Made by a program: the position numbers and the translations under genes. Below, piece after piece: positions 35,213 to 48,292 of a stretch of 64,000 bases of DNA. Every line of letters starts with the position of its first letter. Within the stretch, counting starts at the first letter, position 1. This DNA comes from Cymodocea nodosa. Its lineage: Eukaryota > Streptophyta > Magnoliopsida > Alismatales > Cymodoceaceae. The notes beneath the pieces are model-generated. The model did no database searches, was not told the DNA's origin, and saw nothing but the letters and a program-made list of their open reading frames with translations. Where the stretch lies: assembly GCA_036874045.1 (NCBI GenBank), contig CM072338.1:20296501-20360500 (forward strand). Direction: 5' to 3'.

Positions 35213-37998
35213 CGGTGCGAAGGCAAGGAGGGAAGTGGAGTGAGTGGGCGGGATTTGTTTTGTTGCGTTCGGGGAAAGAACCGCCACATCTGCGTATTGA
35301 TGGACGGCAGCGATTGTTTCGATGGAACGGGACTTGGGGTTGGATGTGGAAGCTTGCCGACTTGGCGAGAAAATCCAAGGGAAGTCACATTTTCTTTGTG
35401 TAGAGACATTTTACCGTCAGCTTACCGTCATGCGTGTTGGCATGATATCACGAGAGTAGATTAAAAAAAATTCAGTATCATTGCAGACAATTATTTCTTA
35501 TCTATGAATAAGCATTGCATTGTGCCTTATCTGCTTCGGTGATTGTTGCACGCCAGTCTTAGATGTCATTCATTATTAAATTGACAATTCGGCGGAGCGA
35601 AAGAGCTTCTGCGTCTGCAAACAAATGCAGTTTAAACAAAATTTAGTAAGATTTGGACATGTAAGTATGATGATTATTTATATGGAAAGAATAAATTAAT
35701 TAAACAAGAATGCATATTTATATATTTATTCATTGTCGTGAGCTTAGAATCTAACTTCGTAGTTCTCGAACAGAATCTACCAAACACCTGCTCTTTTTAA
35801 CAAATCAATGCAATATTAGTCGACGATGGATGCAAGCTATATATCTGCCAACTGTGCTGATCTGTGATTACTTCTCTGGAAGATTAAGATCACCGGAAGG
35901 ATGCATATTATTATTATTATTGACTCTGTTCTCTATTTATTGCATGGTTCACACCGTTCTAGAAATCAATCTCCATCGGTGGTCCTTCGAAAGGCATCGA
36001 TGCCACGAAGCGTGTTCCGCTACCATTTTCAATAATTAATAAATTATGAAACTTTGTCGATCACTGATAATGATACTTATTTTGTTAAATAATTGCTGAC
36101 CTCTAAAATTAAAGCACGGCCATTGTCAATAATCTATGGACCTCAAAAGACATTGGAAATTAAACTGCAGCGTCTGGGCCTCCCGCTGTCGGTCGCCGAG
36201 AACCACAGAAGACGCAGATATGCTAAATAAAATGTAGACGTAGATGACGATGATATGCAGAATTCCTTCCGGAAGGGATGGTGTGGTTTCCTATCCTGCC
36301 CCTCGAGGCTTGAGCACTGTTGTAACTGTAAAGAAACGTGAGAACCCTTCTTCTTCTGTCTACCGCTGCCGCCCACCGGCCGTCAGTGCCAATTATTGCA
36401 GACGACTGGTGAGAAGGATGGATAAAACGTAAAGGTACCTCCTCCTCCTCGCCCATGACATCTCCGTTGCCGCTTGAGGACGCAAGCTAGAAAATTCCAT
36501 CACCGAAAGTGCCCTCTCTCTCTCTCTCTTTCTCTGTATATATATATATGTATATACACACACACACATAAAGACTGCAGGTATTCATTCAACGACGTCC
36601 GCAAGTTAACGTTGACGGACGACCAGGATAGTGTAATATTGAAAAATCAGAGTGTTCGTCGACGGTGAATGATGCATTTGGATGGGATGGCTCCGTCGTC
36701 GATCTCACACAGACACGTTTGTGCTTCCAATTAACTTCTCCGTCGATCTTGCATGCATGGGTGCGTTCCAATTTCTCCGTTCCGGTGACTCGGATTTTTC
36801 ACGTGGCCATCGCGTGCATGGCTTCCCGAAAAAAAATGCAAAAAGGCCGGAGCGCTTCCGACAAGCAGCATGATCCTCCCACCACCAAAGCGTTTTACGC
36901 ACGTAATTTATTTTGTTTCCCGTATATAAAAAATGGCATTGTTCGAAACTGTTCATTGATACGATGATATCATGCATGTTCCAAGTCCAAATCAATTATA
37001 ATAACCTCCAGTCTCTTGATTATCTCATCATGCTTTTATGTTAATGATATTTTAATCCACTTATTCAGCGACCAATATCTTTTCCTTCCTTTTTTTTCGC
37101 TCCTCGGAGTGACCACGGATGGATCGTTGGATGTTTATAATTGTTACTTTTATTTTTCGAGAATTGATGTTCCTTCTCATAAAAAGCATGTGTGTGTCCC
37201 GAATTAACGATCCACTGTTTTTGTGCAAGAGTGCGACTTTTAAGGATACATATTTGTTTCAACGGTCATATTTATCGGTGTTCAAAAACTTGTTAACATA
37301 TATATAATCAGCACGACCGAAATACTGATACACTACGATGACGTAAAAATCCTAAGATGCAGAAGAAAAGCGCTAAAGTATGACTGTTAAACTGTAAAAA
37401 TCAAGGGACATACATATGTAGTACGTCATTTACATGCATTCTAAATCTGAAAAATATGGCGTGAATGATAGCTTAGAACCGAGTAATATTAATCATTAAA
37501 TAAATAAATAAACTTCATATACGTCATCGAAAAATTATATATTTATTCATATGTCTCACGTTATGCCTGAAATATCATTTTACCGATTACATATTTAAAC
37601 TGCAGATTCCAAAATAAGTGACGAAGGGGTGAACATTAATAACTATATATGCAAACAAAAAATAAAAAGACATTTAATCGAGTAAACTATATCGTTAGAA
37701 GATCAAATTTAATTATAACGACAATACATTACAAAAGTATTTTTGAAAAAATCTAAAAGGAAAAACTTACGCAAAATTTTAATTTTACTAGAAAACGGAC
37801 ATCTTACCTGTTAATCCACCACTTCCTCTTTCTCTCTGTCTTCTTACGCGAGCTCGACCCGCGGGTCCTTCACCACCGTTCGAAAAACTACATGCACCCC
37901 AATCGATACATGGAAAGAAAAAATATCTTGTCAGGTTGGCCGACAACCGACGCTTTTCCACGAGGGTGTGGCCGAGACCGTCTTCATTCTTCACGTTC

Positions 37999-38037
<39 letters not shown>

Positions 38038-38280
38038 ATTATCACACCACACCTTTTTCTTAAAGAGCTTCATAAAACTCAACGGCGGCGAATTACCCGC
38101 GAGAAAGAGGAGGAAGAGGCACGCACTTGAAAGAGGGAAATTAATGATAACACCAAATGCCACTACGCCACTCATTTTTTGAAGGGAAAGAGAAATGACA
38201 ACCACAGTGGCAAGTCTAGTAAATAGTGAAAGTAAAAGGGTCAATTTTGTATCGGATGTCTCCAATTTGAATGCAAAATT
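35213..38280. other. Intergenic region with microsatellites
   Basis: There is no recognised gene. A compound microsatellite, (CT)n then (TA)n then (CA)n, lies at about 36510-36570, and a CT run of about 33 bp lies at about 38003-38036, 1.5 kb before the COP1-interacting-protein-like start codon and near its probable promoter. Confidence 0.4.
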
Positions 38281-39534
38281 CCTCCTCTCCACCTGCCACT
38301 CTTCGTTCATTCTCTCCTCACTTCCACACTCTCTCTCCACCCTCCCTGCCATCCTCGCTCGCTCCGGTGTTCTACGATTTGACTTCCAACCTCCCCTCAC
38401 CCTCCTCCTAGGCGCCCTGGTAGGAGCTAGAGTTTGGACGCACTGGATCAAGTAAGCCCCGCATTGTTCCAGACTTCGTTACGGGTGCAGTCCTTTTCCG
38501 CTCTTTAATCCCTCGGCATCGTTACTTTTTTGATGGGTGGCGGGTAATTGGTGGTAGATCTAGTAGGTTTTGCGGTAGATTTGGATTTGCTTGGTTGTTT
38601 ATAGGACGATCTTCCTGGTGGAGTCGGTATCAGTCACCGGCGCCACTGCCGCGTAGAGTTTCTGTTTTTGACCTAGCTTGGGTTCAGGAATGCCGAATGC
38701 GGCTTGCACAATCCTTGTTGCTGTTTCTGAATCAGTGAAAGGTCACGATCTCTCTATTTTGCGTTAATTGCAATTTTCCTGCTAGTTAGTAGGATGGTCG
38801 TAATATGTTTCAAAGCTGAAATTTTCATTGCATGAAAAATCTTTTCATTTTTTTTAAAAAAACTGTTACTTTTCTCCTTTCTCTGCATCTTATCCGTCTT
38901 GCGTTGCTTTCTCCTCCATGCTTTCCCAAGTGTGTTTAGTTTTTTTACAACACTTGAACTTCTGACCCTCCATTGTTACAGCTTTTCCTCTAGCAAGTTG
39001 TTGCTTTTCCAGTCCCATACTTTGCATTTTGTTGCTCTTTCCCCGCTATATTCGTCTTTTCCATTGCTTGAATCTTGAACTATGCATGCGCATGCTTGGT
39101 TATACTTGGTCCCAGTGGTCTTTCTTGTTTATTATCTTTGACATCATGTGTAAGTTTGAGTATTCCGGTACATTGTCAATTTCCGTCAATGCTTCCATTT
39201 ACATTTGCGATGACTTTATGTACTATTTATTGTTCTATGTATTTTGGTGCTTCTAGGGAGCCTAAAGGTAGAATTTCTCTCTTACGATATTAACTTGGTA
39301 ATTGAAATAATAATAGTAATCTTCATTTTTATAATTTTCGATAATCTCTTTCCCAATAACTCCCAATCATTTACTTTTCTCCAAGTCATGTTTTATTGTG
39401 TCCTAAAAGTTGTTTGATTAATTATAATTTTTCAATCGTGCAGCCATTGCATCAGACTTAATTATCGGTTGATCCATCATCTCGAGGTGAACAATTAAGG
39501 GACTTGAACATTCTTTCCATAGTATTGGGAAACA
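38281..39534 (+). promoter_or_regulatory. Probable 5' UTR with a 1-kb leader intron
   Basis: A pyrimidine-rich stretch (38280-38450) ends at GGATCAA/GTAAGC, a good donor at 38454. A TTCAATCGTGCAG acceptor lies at about 39442, 90 bp before the start codon of the COP1-interacting-protein-like gene. The sequence between is T-rich like an intron. The exact borders are inferred. Confidence 0.45.
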
Positions 39535-42500
39535 ATGGAGGGGGAAGTAGATCCTGATGTGATTCTTGACTATGTCATCTTTAATATCATATCTAGGTCA
39601 AATAGGTAATTCGGTTTTATTTGCCCCATGGGAAAATGCCTTCAGCGTACTGTTCTTCGTTGACAAAGAATATAACTTTTACTATGGTTTTCTATGTAAT
39701 TACAGGTTTGAAGCATCCATATGCAGCAATGAGAAGACAGAGAAAGTAACTTCTGGTCTCTTGGATGTACTAGAGTTGCATTTACCATTAGCAAGAGCAT
39801 CTTCTTCTGATTCTAGTTACCACTTCAAGCTAGAGCTGCCTGAAGGCCTCAAGGGTTCTTCTTGGTTCACAAAGTCCACACTGACATGGTACGGATTTTG
39901 ATAGCCATCATGTTACATGTGTTTCACTTTCCTCTCTAATGCATCATTTTCTTTTTCATTTTTGATCCAATCTTATAGGTTCTTGCATATTTTCAATATG
40001 CCTGACTTGTTAAAAAAGATGTCTGCCATTTGGAGTGAGCTAAATCAGTTGGAAGACACTAAAAAATTTCATCTTACAGTTCATACCAAGGTTTGTTTGC
40101 TTTTCAATCTCGAGAAGCCTGAACTTTTTTGTTCTCTTGGTCTTCATATCCTTGTTACATTGCGTACGAATTGTGATTTACCTTATTGCATTTTATCTTG
40201 TTATTTGATGTTTACCAATTTTCCTTCTCAGAGTAAGCAGTCTAATTTTGGAGACTTCACAGCAGGTATGTGCAAAGATATCATGGTTTTCAGCCATTCT
40301 TCCCACTTAACAGATTTTAATAGTTGAAACATGTACAATGCTTCATGTGACCTGTTCTTTGACAAAACTATAGCAACACTTAATCCTGCATAGTTATTGT
40401 AATATAAAAGATATTACTTGATGTTGTTGTCTACATTCAGTTGGTTGGGTTGCTGATATAGTTTTGTTTTTGTGATTTCTTTAGTTCATGCTAACTGCAC
40501 TCCAAATGTTACCATCTTTTGCTGTTTACGGGTTGTAATTAAACTCCATATGTTTATGATCAAATATTATGGTTAAAGATCATAAGCTCCAAAAGGTGTG
40601 TGGTTAAAGGCAAGGACCTGATTGAAATGACAGCAAACCATAAACACAACAAAATCCATAATATGTTAGAACAAAGAGGGAGATGAATGATACTATGGAA
40701 TAAATGTATTTTTTCGCTATACTCATCTACAACTACAAAGTACCTTGTGAGAAGCTTTCAATGTAATTCTCTCCCAGTTTAAATAAACCATAACACTGCA
40801 ATATTTTCATAATAATGCTGACATATCATTAGAGGATAATGATGAAAATTATCAAAAGTTAGAGACACAAAGTTTTTGTGACACATTTCATTTAGAGAAG
40901 AGAGCAAACCCATGAAAAAAATCAAAATATCATAAACAATGACCAAAAGTTGAAACAACTAAAATTGAAAAGATGGTTGGGAAGAAATAACATGATGTTT
41001 TATGGTGCTTACCATAATAAGAGGCACTTTATATTGAAGGTAACCAAGTGTGTGGTTGAATGGATGTGGACCCAGTGGGCTTAGGGTGCTTGGCAAAGAC
41101 AAAGATTTTCACTTGGCTCCAGTCACTTGGGGACTTTGTGATTGCATTCTCAACTCATCATGTTGTGCGAAGTTTCCTTTATTTCATTTGTTTAGTGTGT
41201 ATTTCTAGTGTTTTATTTTGTTTTCATTTTTAGCTCACCAATGGTTTTTGTATGCTGCCTTTTATTGCTTTGAATGGATTTGCTTGTTGCTGCTCAAAAA
41301 CATGAAACTGAAAGATATTTAGAATCAAAAGAAACCAAGAGAATGATGGTTGAATTTTTGGATGAAGTAAACAAAATAGTTGGAATAATTGTAGAATACA
41401 TTTTTGTACGAAGCATCACTTGAAGAGATTCAGTGGACCGCAGCAACAATAGCTTTGGTCCCAAATAGCAAGTAGCTGTAATACTGCTCATTATAAACAA
41501 AGTCTCAAGAAGAACTTGTAAATAATGGGACTCCTTCGCTAGGTTTTGATAGGGGTCACTGAAGGTGCATGAGTGTGCGTGGAGTGACATGGATAGGTGA
41601 ATCTCATGATTGTGGATTGCCAAGGTATGGATAAACTCAACAACAATATTTTGGGTCCAAAGACAACCATCCGCTACTGTGAGAGGAGTTAAGGTTAAGA
41701 TCATAATAAACTACTAAAAAGGCTACTACAGTAATGTGATCGTAGGACTGATATTTGTTCAACTGTCTATTGCACCAGTATTTTTTTGTTCACTGATAAT
41801 ATACCAGTGCTCTTAGTATACCATGAAGTGTAATGCACTTTAGTCTACCAATTTCTAAATAATCAATTATGGTCTGTATTGTGATTTGCAATTTTACGTT
41901 TTCAGCCTTTGTAGCAATAATTCCTGCAGTCTTAATTATTTCTGATGAAAAATGCTGCAGTCAATATTATATTATAAAACAAACAAACGAGCAGCACTTA
42001 GTAGTCCATGTCACTGTCTTCGTTTTTAATTTTTGTTAGTGTTCTAGTAGCATATATGTTAAAGAGTTCGTGAAATTAAACATTTCATGATAGAACTGCA
42101 TGAAATATGAACATTGACCAAATTTCATATGGGGAAACCTCAGATAATTAGAGGAAATTCACAACATTTAGAAAATAACAAGGTTGTTCAGGATATATGG
42201 AATATGGAAAAAACTAAATCCACATGATTGATTATCTACAAGAGATGCCACTTGTTTTTCATTCAGACTTATAAATTTATTTTGATATCTCGCATCTCTT
42301 TAAATATAGTTGAAGATATGTTATCGCATACCATATGATCCATGCACTTTTTACTGTCTTAGTTTCATTTCTGTTTTTCCATTTGGATAACTTATATGCA
42401 GCAACTCACAAATTTCCTCATTTGACTTCACAGAGAGTAGATTCTTGAACAAGGTTGAAACAAATCAGAATGTAAAAATCATTACCCTAGTGTTTTGTTC

Positions 42501-45500
42501 CCTTTTGAATTGCCATATTATATTCTTCTAAGAAATCTTGTCTACAGGATGAACTTGAGAAGGGCTCTTCCGATTCTTCAAGGTAGGCCTTTTCCTGGTA
42601 TAACTATTTTTGGTTCTACTTCTGTCTTAGCTAACTAAGAAAATGCACTCAGAAATAAGTTACTAAGGGCGCTAGATTCAAGAGTTGCAGCCCTTAATCA
42701 AGAGTTAGCCAATATGTTCACTCGAGCTTTGGGCAACAACTGTTCAAAAGTTCAACTTTCCAATTTGACTGCATTTGTTGAACATTTCGGATCAAGCGAG
42801 TTGAGGTACATTGTGAGACTCCTATTAATAGAATTTTTTGCATGGCATTATTGTATGGAATGTGAAATGAGTAAACAGCTTTTTCATTGTTGTATCAGAC
42901 TCAGTGAACATGCCATACTTTGTTCGTTTTATGCATTGTTTGCAATGCCATTAGTTATGAATTTACACTACATTCAAGTTTGTGATCATCAATTTCTTGC
43001 TCATGTGCGTCAAAACTTCCAGTTTCCAAAAAATACCTACACTGTTTAATTCTCCAATACTCTAGATGAAGTTGCCTTCACTTATTACAGGGATTCTTTG
43101 GGCAAGTACTTTCGATTGCAATTTCATGGTGAACTTGCTGATACTCCCCATGATTATTCAGAATTATTGTCACATGATTTAAGGAACCATGTTGAAGAGA
43201 GAATTGTGGATAAGTCTACATCAAATTCACAGACTGAATGCAAAAATGCCACATACAGCAGCATCTCTCCTGCAAAAATTGCACAAGCAGAGCGCCAAAG
43301 CTCAAGTGAAAGTGATAAATCTTCTGATTCAAGTGAAGAGATTCAATCTTTTGTTGAAAGAAGCCGACCTGCCATAAGATCTGCATCTCCTAGACGATCA
43401 GCTTCTCCCTTGCGAAGAATCCAAATTGGGCGATCAGGACCACGAAGATCTACTGCACTAACCATCAAGAGCCTGAGTTACTTTCCAGCTAGAGAAAAGC
43501 CATCATTCAACAGAGATGATAACGAGAATAACAGTGGAGATGAATCATCTGAAGCACAACCAAAAAGATCTGAGAATGCATGTCTGCGGATGAGTGTACA
43601 AGATCGAATAAATCTCTTTGAAAGCAAACAGAGAGATAAAACTTCAGACACCCAGAAGAAGAATTTAACCACGGAGTCAACCTTTGGTGCTAAAAAATCT
43701 GTTTTGAGGAGATGGAGTGTGGGCATGGGTGATTCTTCTACGTTGCATGCTCATGAAAATACATCTGACGGTAAGGCACAACCCTCTTCAAATAATTCAG
43801 AAATTACTCAGGATAAATCTCATGCAGAAGAGGCATTTGATATTGAAAAGCCTAATCATGAACAAGTGGAAACTGCTGCTGATGTATTATCCCAAGAGGT
43901 TCAGGATACATCATCAACTTCAGTCTCTATTCCTACTACTACTGACACACCTCACTTTGAAGCAACCCATAATAGATCTGCTACCTCGGCAGAGTGGAGT
44001 AGGCGGAAGGAGGCTGAGCTCAATCAGATGCTTATGAAAATGATGGAAAGTAAACCTGCTGGTGCTGGTTGGGCTCATGAGTCCGGTGAGCAAAAAGGGA
44101 ATTTTCATAATAGCCACTATAAGGTGAAAAGAGATCCAAAACTACGATTGGAGAGTGCCAATAAACAGACTGAGAAGGAAACAAAGTCCAAGGTGATGCG
44201 GGGTAGGGTGAACAATAAAAAGACATTTGTTTCCCCAAAAGTAGCCAGTGCTGGTGGAAAACATGATTCCTCTGCTTATTCCCAGAAGACACGAAGAAAT
44301 TCTTCCCCCCCAGTCATGGAAAAAGTTTCAAGCCCAAATCCTGTTACTGCCAGGAAGGCTTCACCCAAGGCTCCAGCTGTGACTGCTGGACGCAACTCCT
44401 GCCCATCTATTCCATCCCCAAGAACAGCTGGAACACCGCCTTCTAAAACTTCATCTGGCATGACTAATAACACTAAGATGAACCACAGAAAACCTCAATC
44501 AACTCCATCACCAACTCAGGCTACAGCACGGACCGAAAGACCAAGGCAACTGAAAGGAACAAGAAGCTCTGTTACAGAAAACAAGAATAATTTGAAAGCT
44601 AAGAATGAAACAAAACCAAAGACCATGGCAAAGTCCAGCAAAAGCATCAAAACAAAATCCACAAATCCCCCACGTGATGATTCCGGTGCAAGTCCTGCCA
44701 AGCCAAGCTTATATAGCAAGGTCACCAAAAAGAGCAGTGTAGTGCCTTTGGAGCCAAAGCCCTTTCTGAGAAAAGGAACTGGTATTGCTTCTGGTGTTGA
44801 TCCTGTATCGGCAAAAATAAAATCTGTTCAGCCTGACGAACCCTCCAAGGATGTTGTAAATGTGATTCAAACAGAGAAGGAATCTTCTTTTGAGGCTGTC
44901 GAGAAGATGAATGAACATCAAGAGGAAGACTCTACCCAGCTTCCTAGTGATGGTATAAACCTAGACGATCCTGTTGATGCTGATTTGGTTTCTGAGAAGA
45001 CACAGGCATCGGAGCCATCTGCTACTGAAATGGTCCAAACTGAGAACATTATAGCACAATCAATAGAAATTCCGGCAATCAGCATCCATGCTGATGATGA
45101 GTCGGGCATCTCATCAAGTGCATGGGTTGAGGTAGACAGCGTTGGAGATCCTGCACCACTAGGCGGCGACCTCCCAAACACTGCAACATATGCCGATGCT
45201 ATGCCAGCTTTGATATCCAGCCCAAGGGTTCGGCATTCACTGTCACAAATGTTGCAAGCTGAGAGTATAGAGCCAGAGATTATTGAGTGGGGAAATGCTG
45301 AAATTCCACCTGCTTTGGTTTATCAAAAGGATGCACCAAGAGGGTTGAAGAGGCTCTTGAAATTTGCTAGAAAGAACAAGGGAGAATCGAATATGAATGA
45401 TTACTTAAGTGCTTCGGTCAAGTCTGATGGAGAGGAAGACACGGAAGAGCCTAGAATGATCAACAAGAGGAATATAGATGCTTCATTGAAGAAGGCAGCC

Positions 45501-45950
45501 GTCAAACCAAAGGGCACGGGGATCCATAGAAACATGCTCAGTGAAAGCTATGATTGTGGAAATTCAAGCAAGGGTTCAGCAAATCATCTAAGCAATCGTG
45601 AGTTTCTATCAGGTAAAATTTACCTAAAGAATATTCAAAAAAATAACGAATCATCCATCCTCACTCTCTTTTGATATCATCATTATTTTCTCTAATTTTT
45701 CCTTTTATTCTGACAGCTAGTATGAATGGCCTTCCGTCTGGTACTCACAAGCTGCGAGAAGGGCGCACATCTGCTGCTTCATCCTCTTCGGCTAAAGGTA
45801 TGATTGTATGTCTTTTGCAAACTGTTTTCCGAGCGTGTCCTCCTTCGTTGTATAGCAAACCGTCATTGTTTTTTCATCTCAGGGACACGGTCGTTCTTTT
45901 CCCTCTCAAACTTTAGGAGTAACAAATCAAGTGAAGCAAAACTTCGTTGA
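39535..45950 (+). CDS. COP1-interacting protein 7-like protein
   Basis: Ten exons were assembled: 39535-39605, 39706-39888, 39979-40090, 40232-40265, 42434-42453, 42548-42582, 42653-42805, 43091-45612, 45717-45797 and 45883-45950. All are GT-AG and in phase, giving 1092 residues. The N-terminus (EVDPDVILDYVIFNI, TEKVTSGLLDVL, SSWFTKSTLTWFLHI) and the LLRALDSRVAALNQELANMF...FVEHFGSSELRDSL region are those of plant CIP7-like proteins. The long exon 8 is disordered, rich in Ser, Lys and Pro, with SPRRSASPLRR and repeated basic stretches. The C-terminus GTRSFFSLSNFRSNKSSEAKLR (shown in part: RSFFSLSNFRSNK) is conserved in the family. Arabidopsis CIP7 is a nuclear positive regulator of light-responsive genes that binds COP1; this member belongs to a related branch and its role is inferred. 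Exons 4-6 are only 34, 20 and 35 nt. Confidence 0.88.
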
Positions 45951-48251
45951 ACAAAAAAAGGAAGGCAGCCTTTTGCATCGGTTTTGCCAAGACAAGAGGC
46001 GTGATTTTGGTTTTGGACGGAGGGAATGTTAAGTCAACAAATTACTCGGCTATACTTGAGATTTTATTATGTGTGTTATTGTTAATTATCTCTTGGAGCT
46101 CTTCTCCGGAAGAGTTTCTTTTTTGTAAATGTTATGTGAGGGCTACCCCTTTGACTTCTCTCAGAAGGTGAGCGCTTTCTTTGGTGATATGCTTTACACC
46201 ACGAGAGGTATTTGACATCTTGACCGTGTGCATCTGTTGTAACAGGACAGTTTGAGCATTTGAAAACCCATAGAAGTTAAGCTCTCTTATTTGCCGGACA
46301 TTTCCAAGGTGCACTTGAACCATCCCATTGTCCTCAAATCCCATTTTCATCGTGTCATTTGCCACTATTCTATGGAGATGGTTATGTTTAGAACCCCTGA
46401 AATTTTAACTCAATCTCTTAAAATCAAGCTAATGCTATAAGTTATAACTATCAATTGATTGTATAAGTTTTATTTTAAAATTTATCATTTATACTTTAGA
46501 TTTGGATGATAAGATCAGAAAATTTTGATACCATACTGCAGATACCTCTGTTTTTGGGTAAACTAAACATGCCACAATCTTGCAGAGGAAACTCAGAGGA
46601 CAAAGTATTTGCTTGTTTCATATTTCAGAAACCGTAGATGCGTGGCATTACATCAACTAGCATGGGTTTTTAAATGCAAAAATCATCATCTTTTGCGTTG
46701 CCGTTATGTTTTCTGGGCTTACAATATCATCGTCTTACGTTCGTTCTTTACTAATCGAGGAATCCATCATTCAACCGACTTTGAAACCGCTATATAATTT
46801 TTACATTGGTAAAATTAATAATGATAGGATTGGATTCTTTTCTTTATTATTAATTAATTTTAAATTAAAATATTCATATTATATTAAATTTATTTCGTAT
46901 ATACCTATCCGTAGACACTTGTTTGTACATAAATCAAATACAAATAATGATGAATGTTAGAAAAATCGTATATATAAAAGTAAAGATAAAATTAAACTTT
47001 ATATGTGATAATTTTTATTATTTATTATTAATTGATTGTGATCGTCCATAAACAACCATAAATAAGTCAAATGGAGATGGACCGAAGGTTTTCAATCTTC
47101 CATTGTGACGGACCGGCTGGAAAAGAACACTCCTGTTTATATTCATTCTTTCGAGTCAGAGGTATTTGAAAAACTGAGATAATTCAAGTACAAGTTTAAA
47201 CAATCTTATATGTCTGCATTATTTCGGGTTTGATTGCGGAAGAAATCGAATACCCGTTCGATTTGGCTATGTTTGTTTTGACGATTCAGAGAAGAATTTC
47301 TTGTAGGTGCAGAATTTTTTCTTATAAATACATGAAATGTTTTTTTCCGAAAGGTAGAGAAATAATTGTAAGTAGCTAACTCTCGAGAAGAGAGAAAAAA
47401 GAAGAAGAAGAAGAACGGTGAGAACCATCAACGTACATATACATTATAATTTCATGATTTTAAAATCACTTCTCCAAATACACACGTAACATTAGAGCGT
47501 AGAAACACCATCGAGAGGTTTTATTAATTGTCCCTTTGTCGAATTTTCTTTCCTTACCCTCTTGCAAAGTTTTCTTTGAAGAAATATTCCAGATACGTTT
47601 GAAATCTCAAGCTTAAATGATGCAAAATCGTGAAGTAATTACCAAGAAAAAGGTTCAATATTTGGGAAAAAAAAAAAGGGGGGGGGGGGGGGCGGGATCA
47701 AATATGGAGATGGTAAAAATCCTCAATGAATGTAGCATTTGAGAAGTTAAAAAATGAAGAAAGGCTGGAAAAAAAGAAAAAACCTAATTTTAAGTCACAA
47801 TAATCGCAGGTAGGAGGAAAGACTAACAGATAATTAAATAGATTAATCACTAAAACTAATAGCATTAAGAAAAAATTATTAATTTTAACTCAAGTCCTTG
47901 ATTTTCCGATACACATGAAACTAAAATATAGTATTTTAAAAAATTCAAATCTATTTTTAAAATTTATACACATGTAATATTTTTTCATAATTATACTTAA
48001 CCGTGCGTCAAAGTAACGAGAAAAACATTTTATTATCTTAAAACGCAAATTCAAAGAGAAAAATTTCCCTGTAATAGATATACAAAATAGCGTATTAACA
48101 ACTTCCGGTGCTACGGAAAAAAGGCGGGAATTTTAATTTTTGAAAAGACAAGATGTAACGGTTAACTTCCACTACTCTGGCCGTCCCTTTTCCCGATCGC
48201 ACATATCTAAACCCTAGACCTCATTTTAGTCCTCCGATCACTCGTCAACAC

Positions 48252-48287
<36 letters not shown>

Positions 48288-48292
48288 CAACA
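45951..48292. other. AT-rich intergenic region with poly-A/poly-G run
   Basis: There is no recognised gene. A run of 11 A is followed by about 15 G at about 47667-47692. A GA dinucleotide run (about 48257-48285) lies immediately before the DUF936 start codon, within its 5' UTR. Confidence 0.45.
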
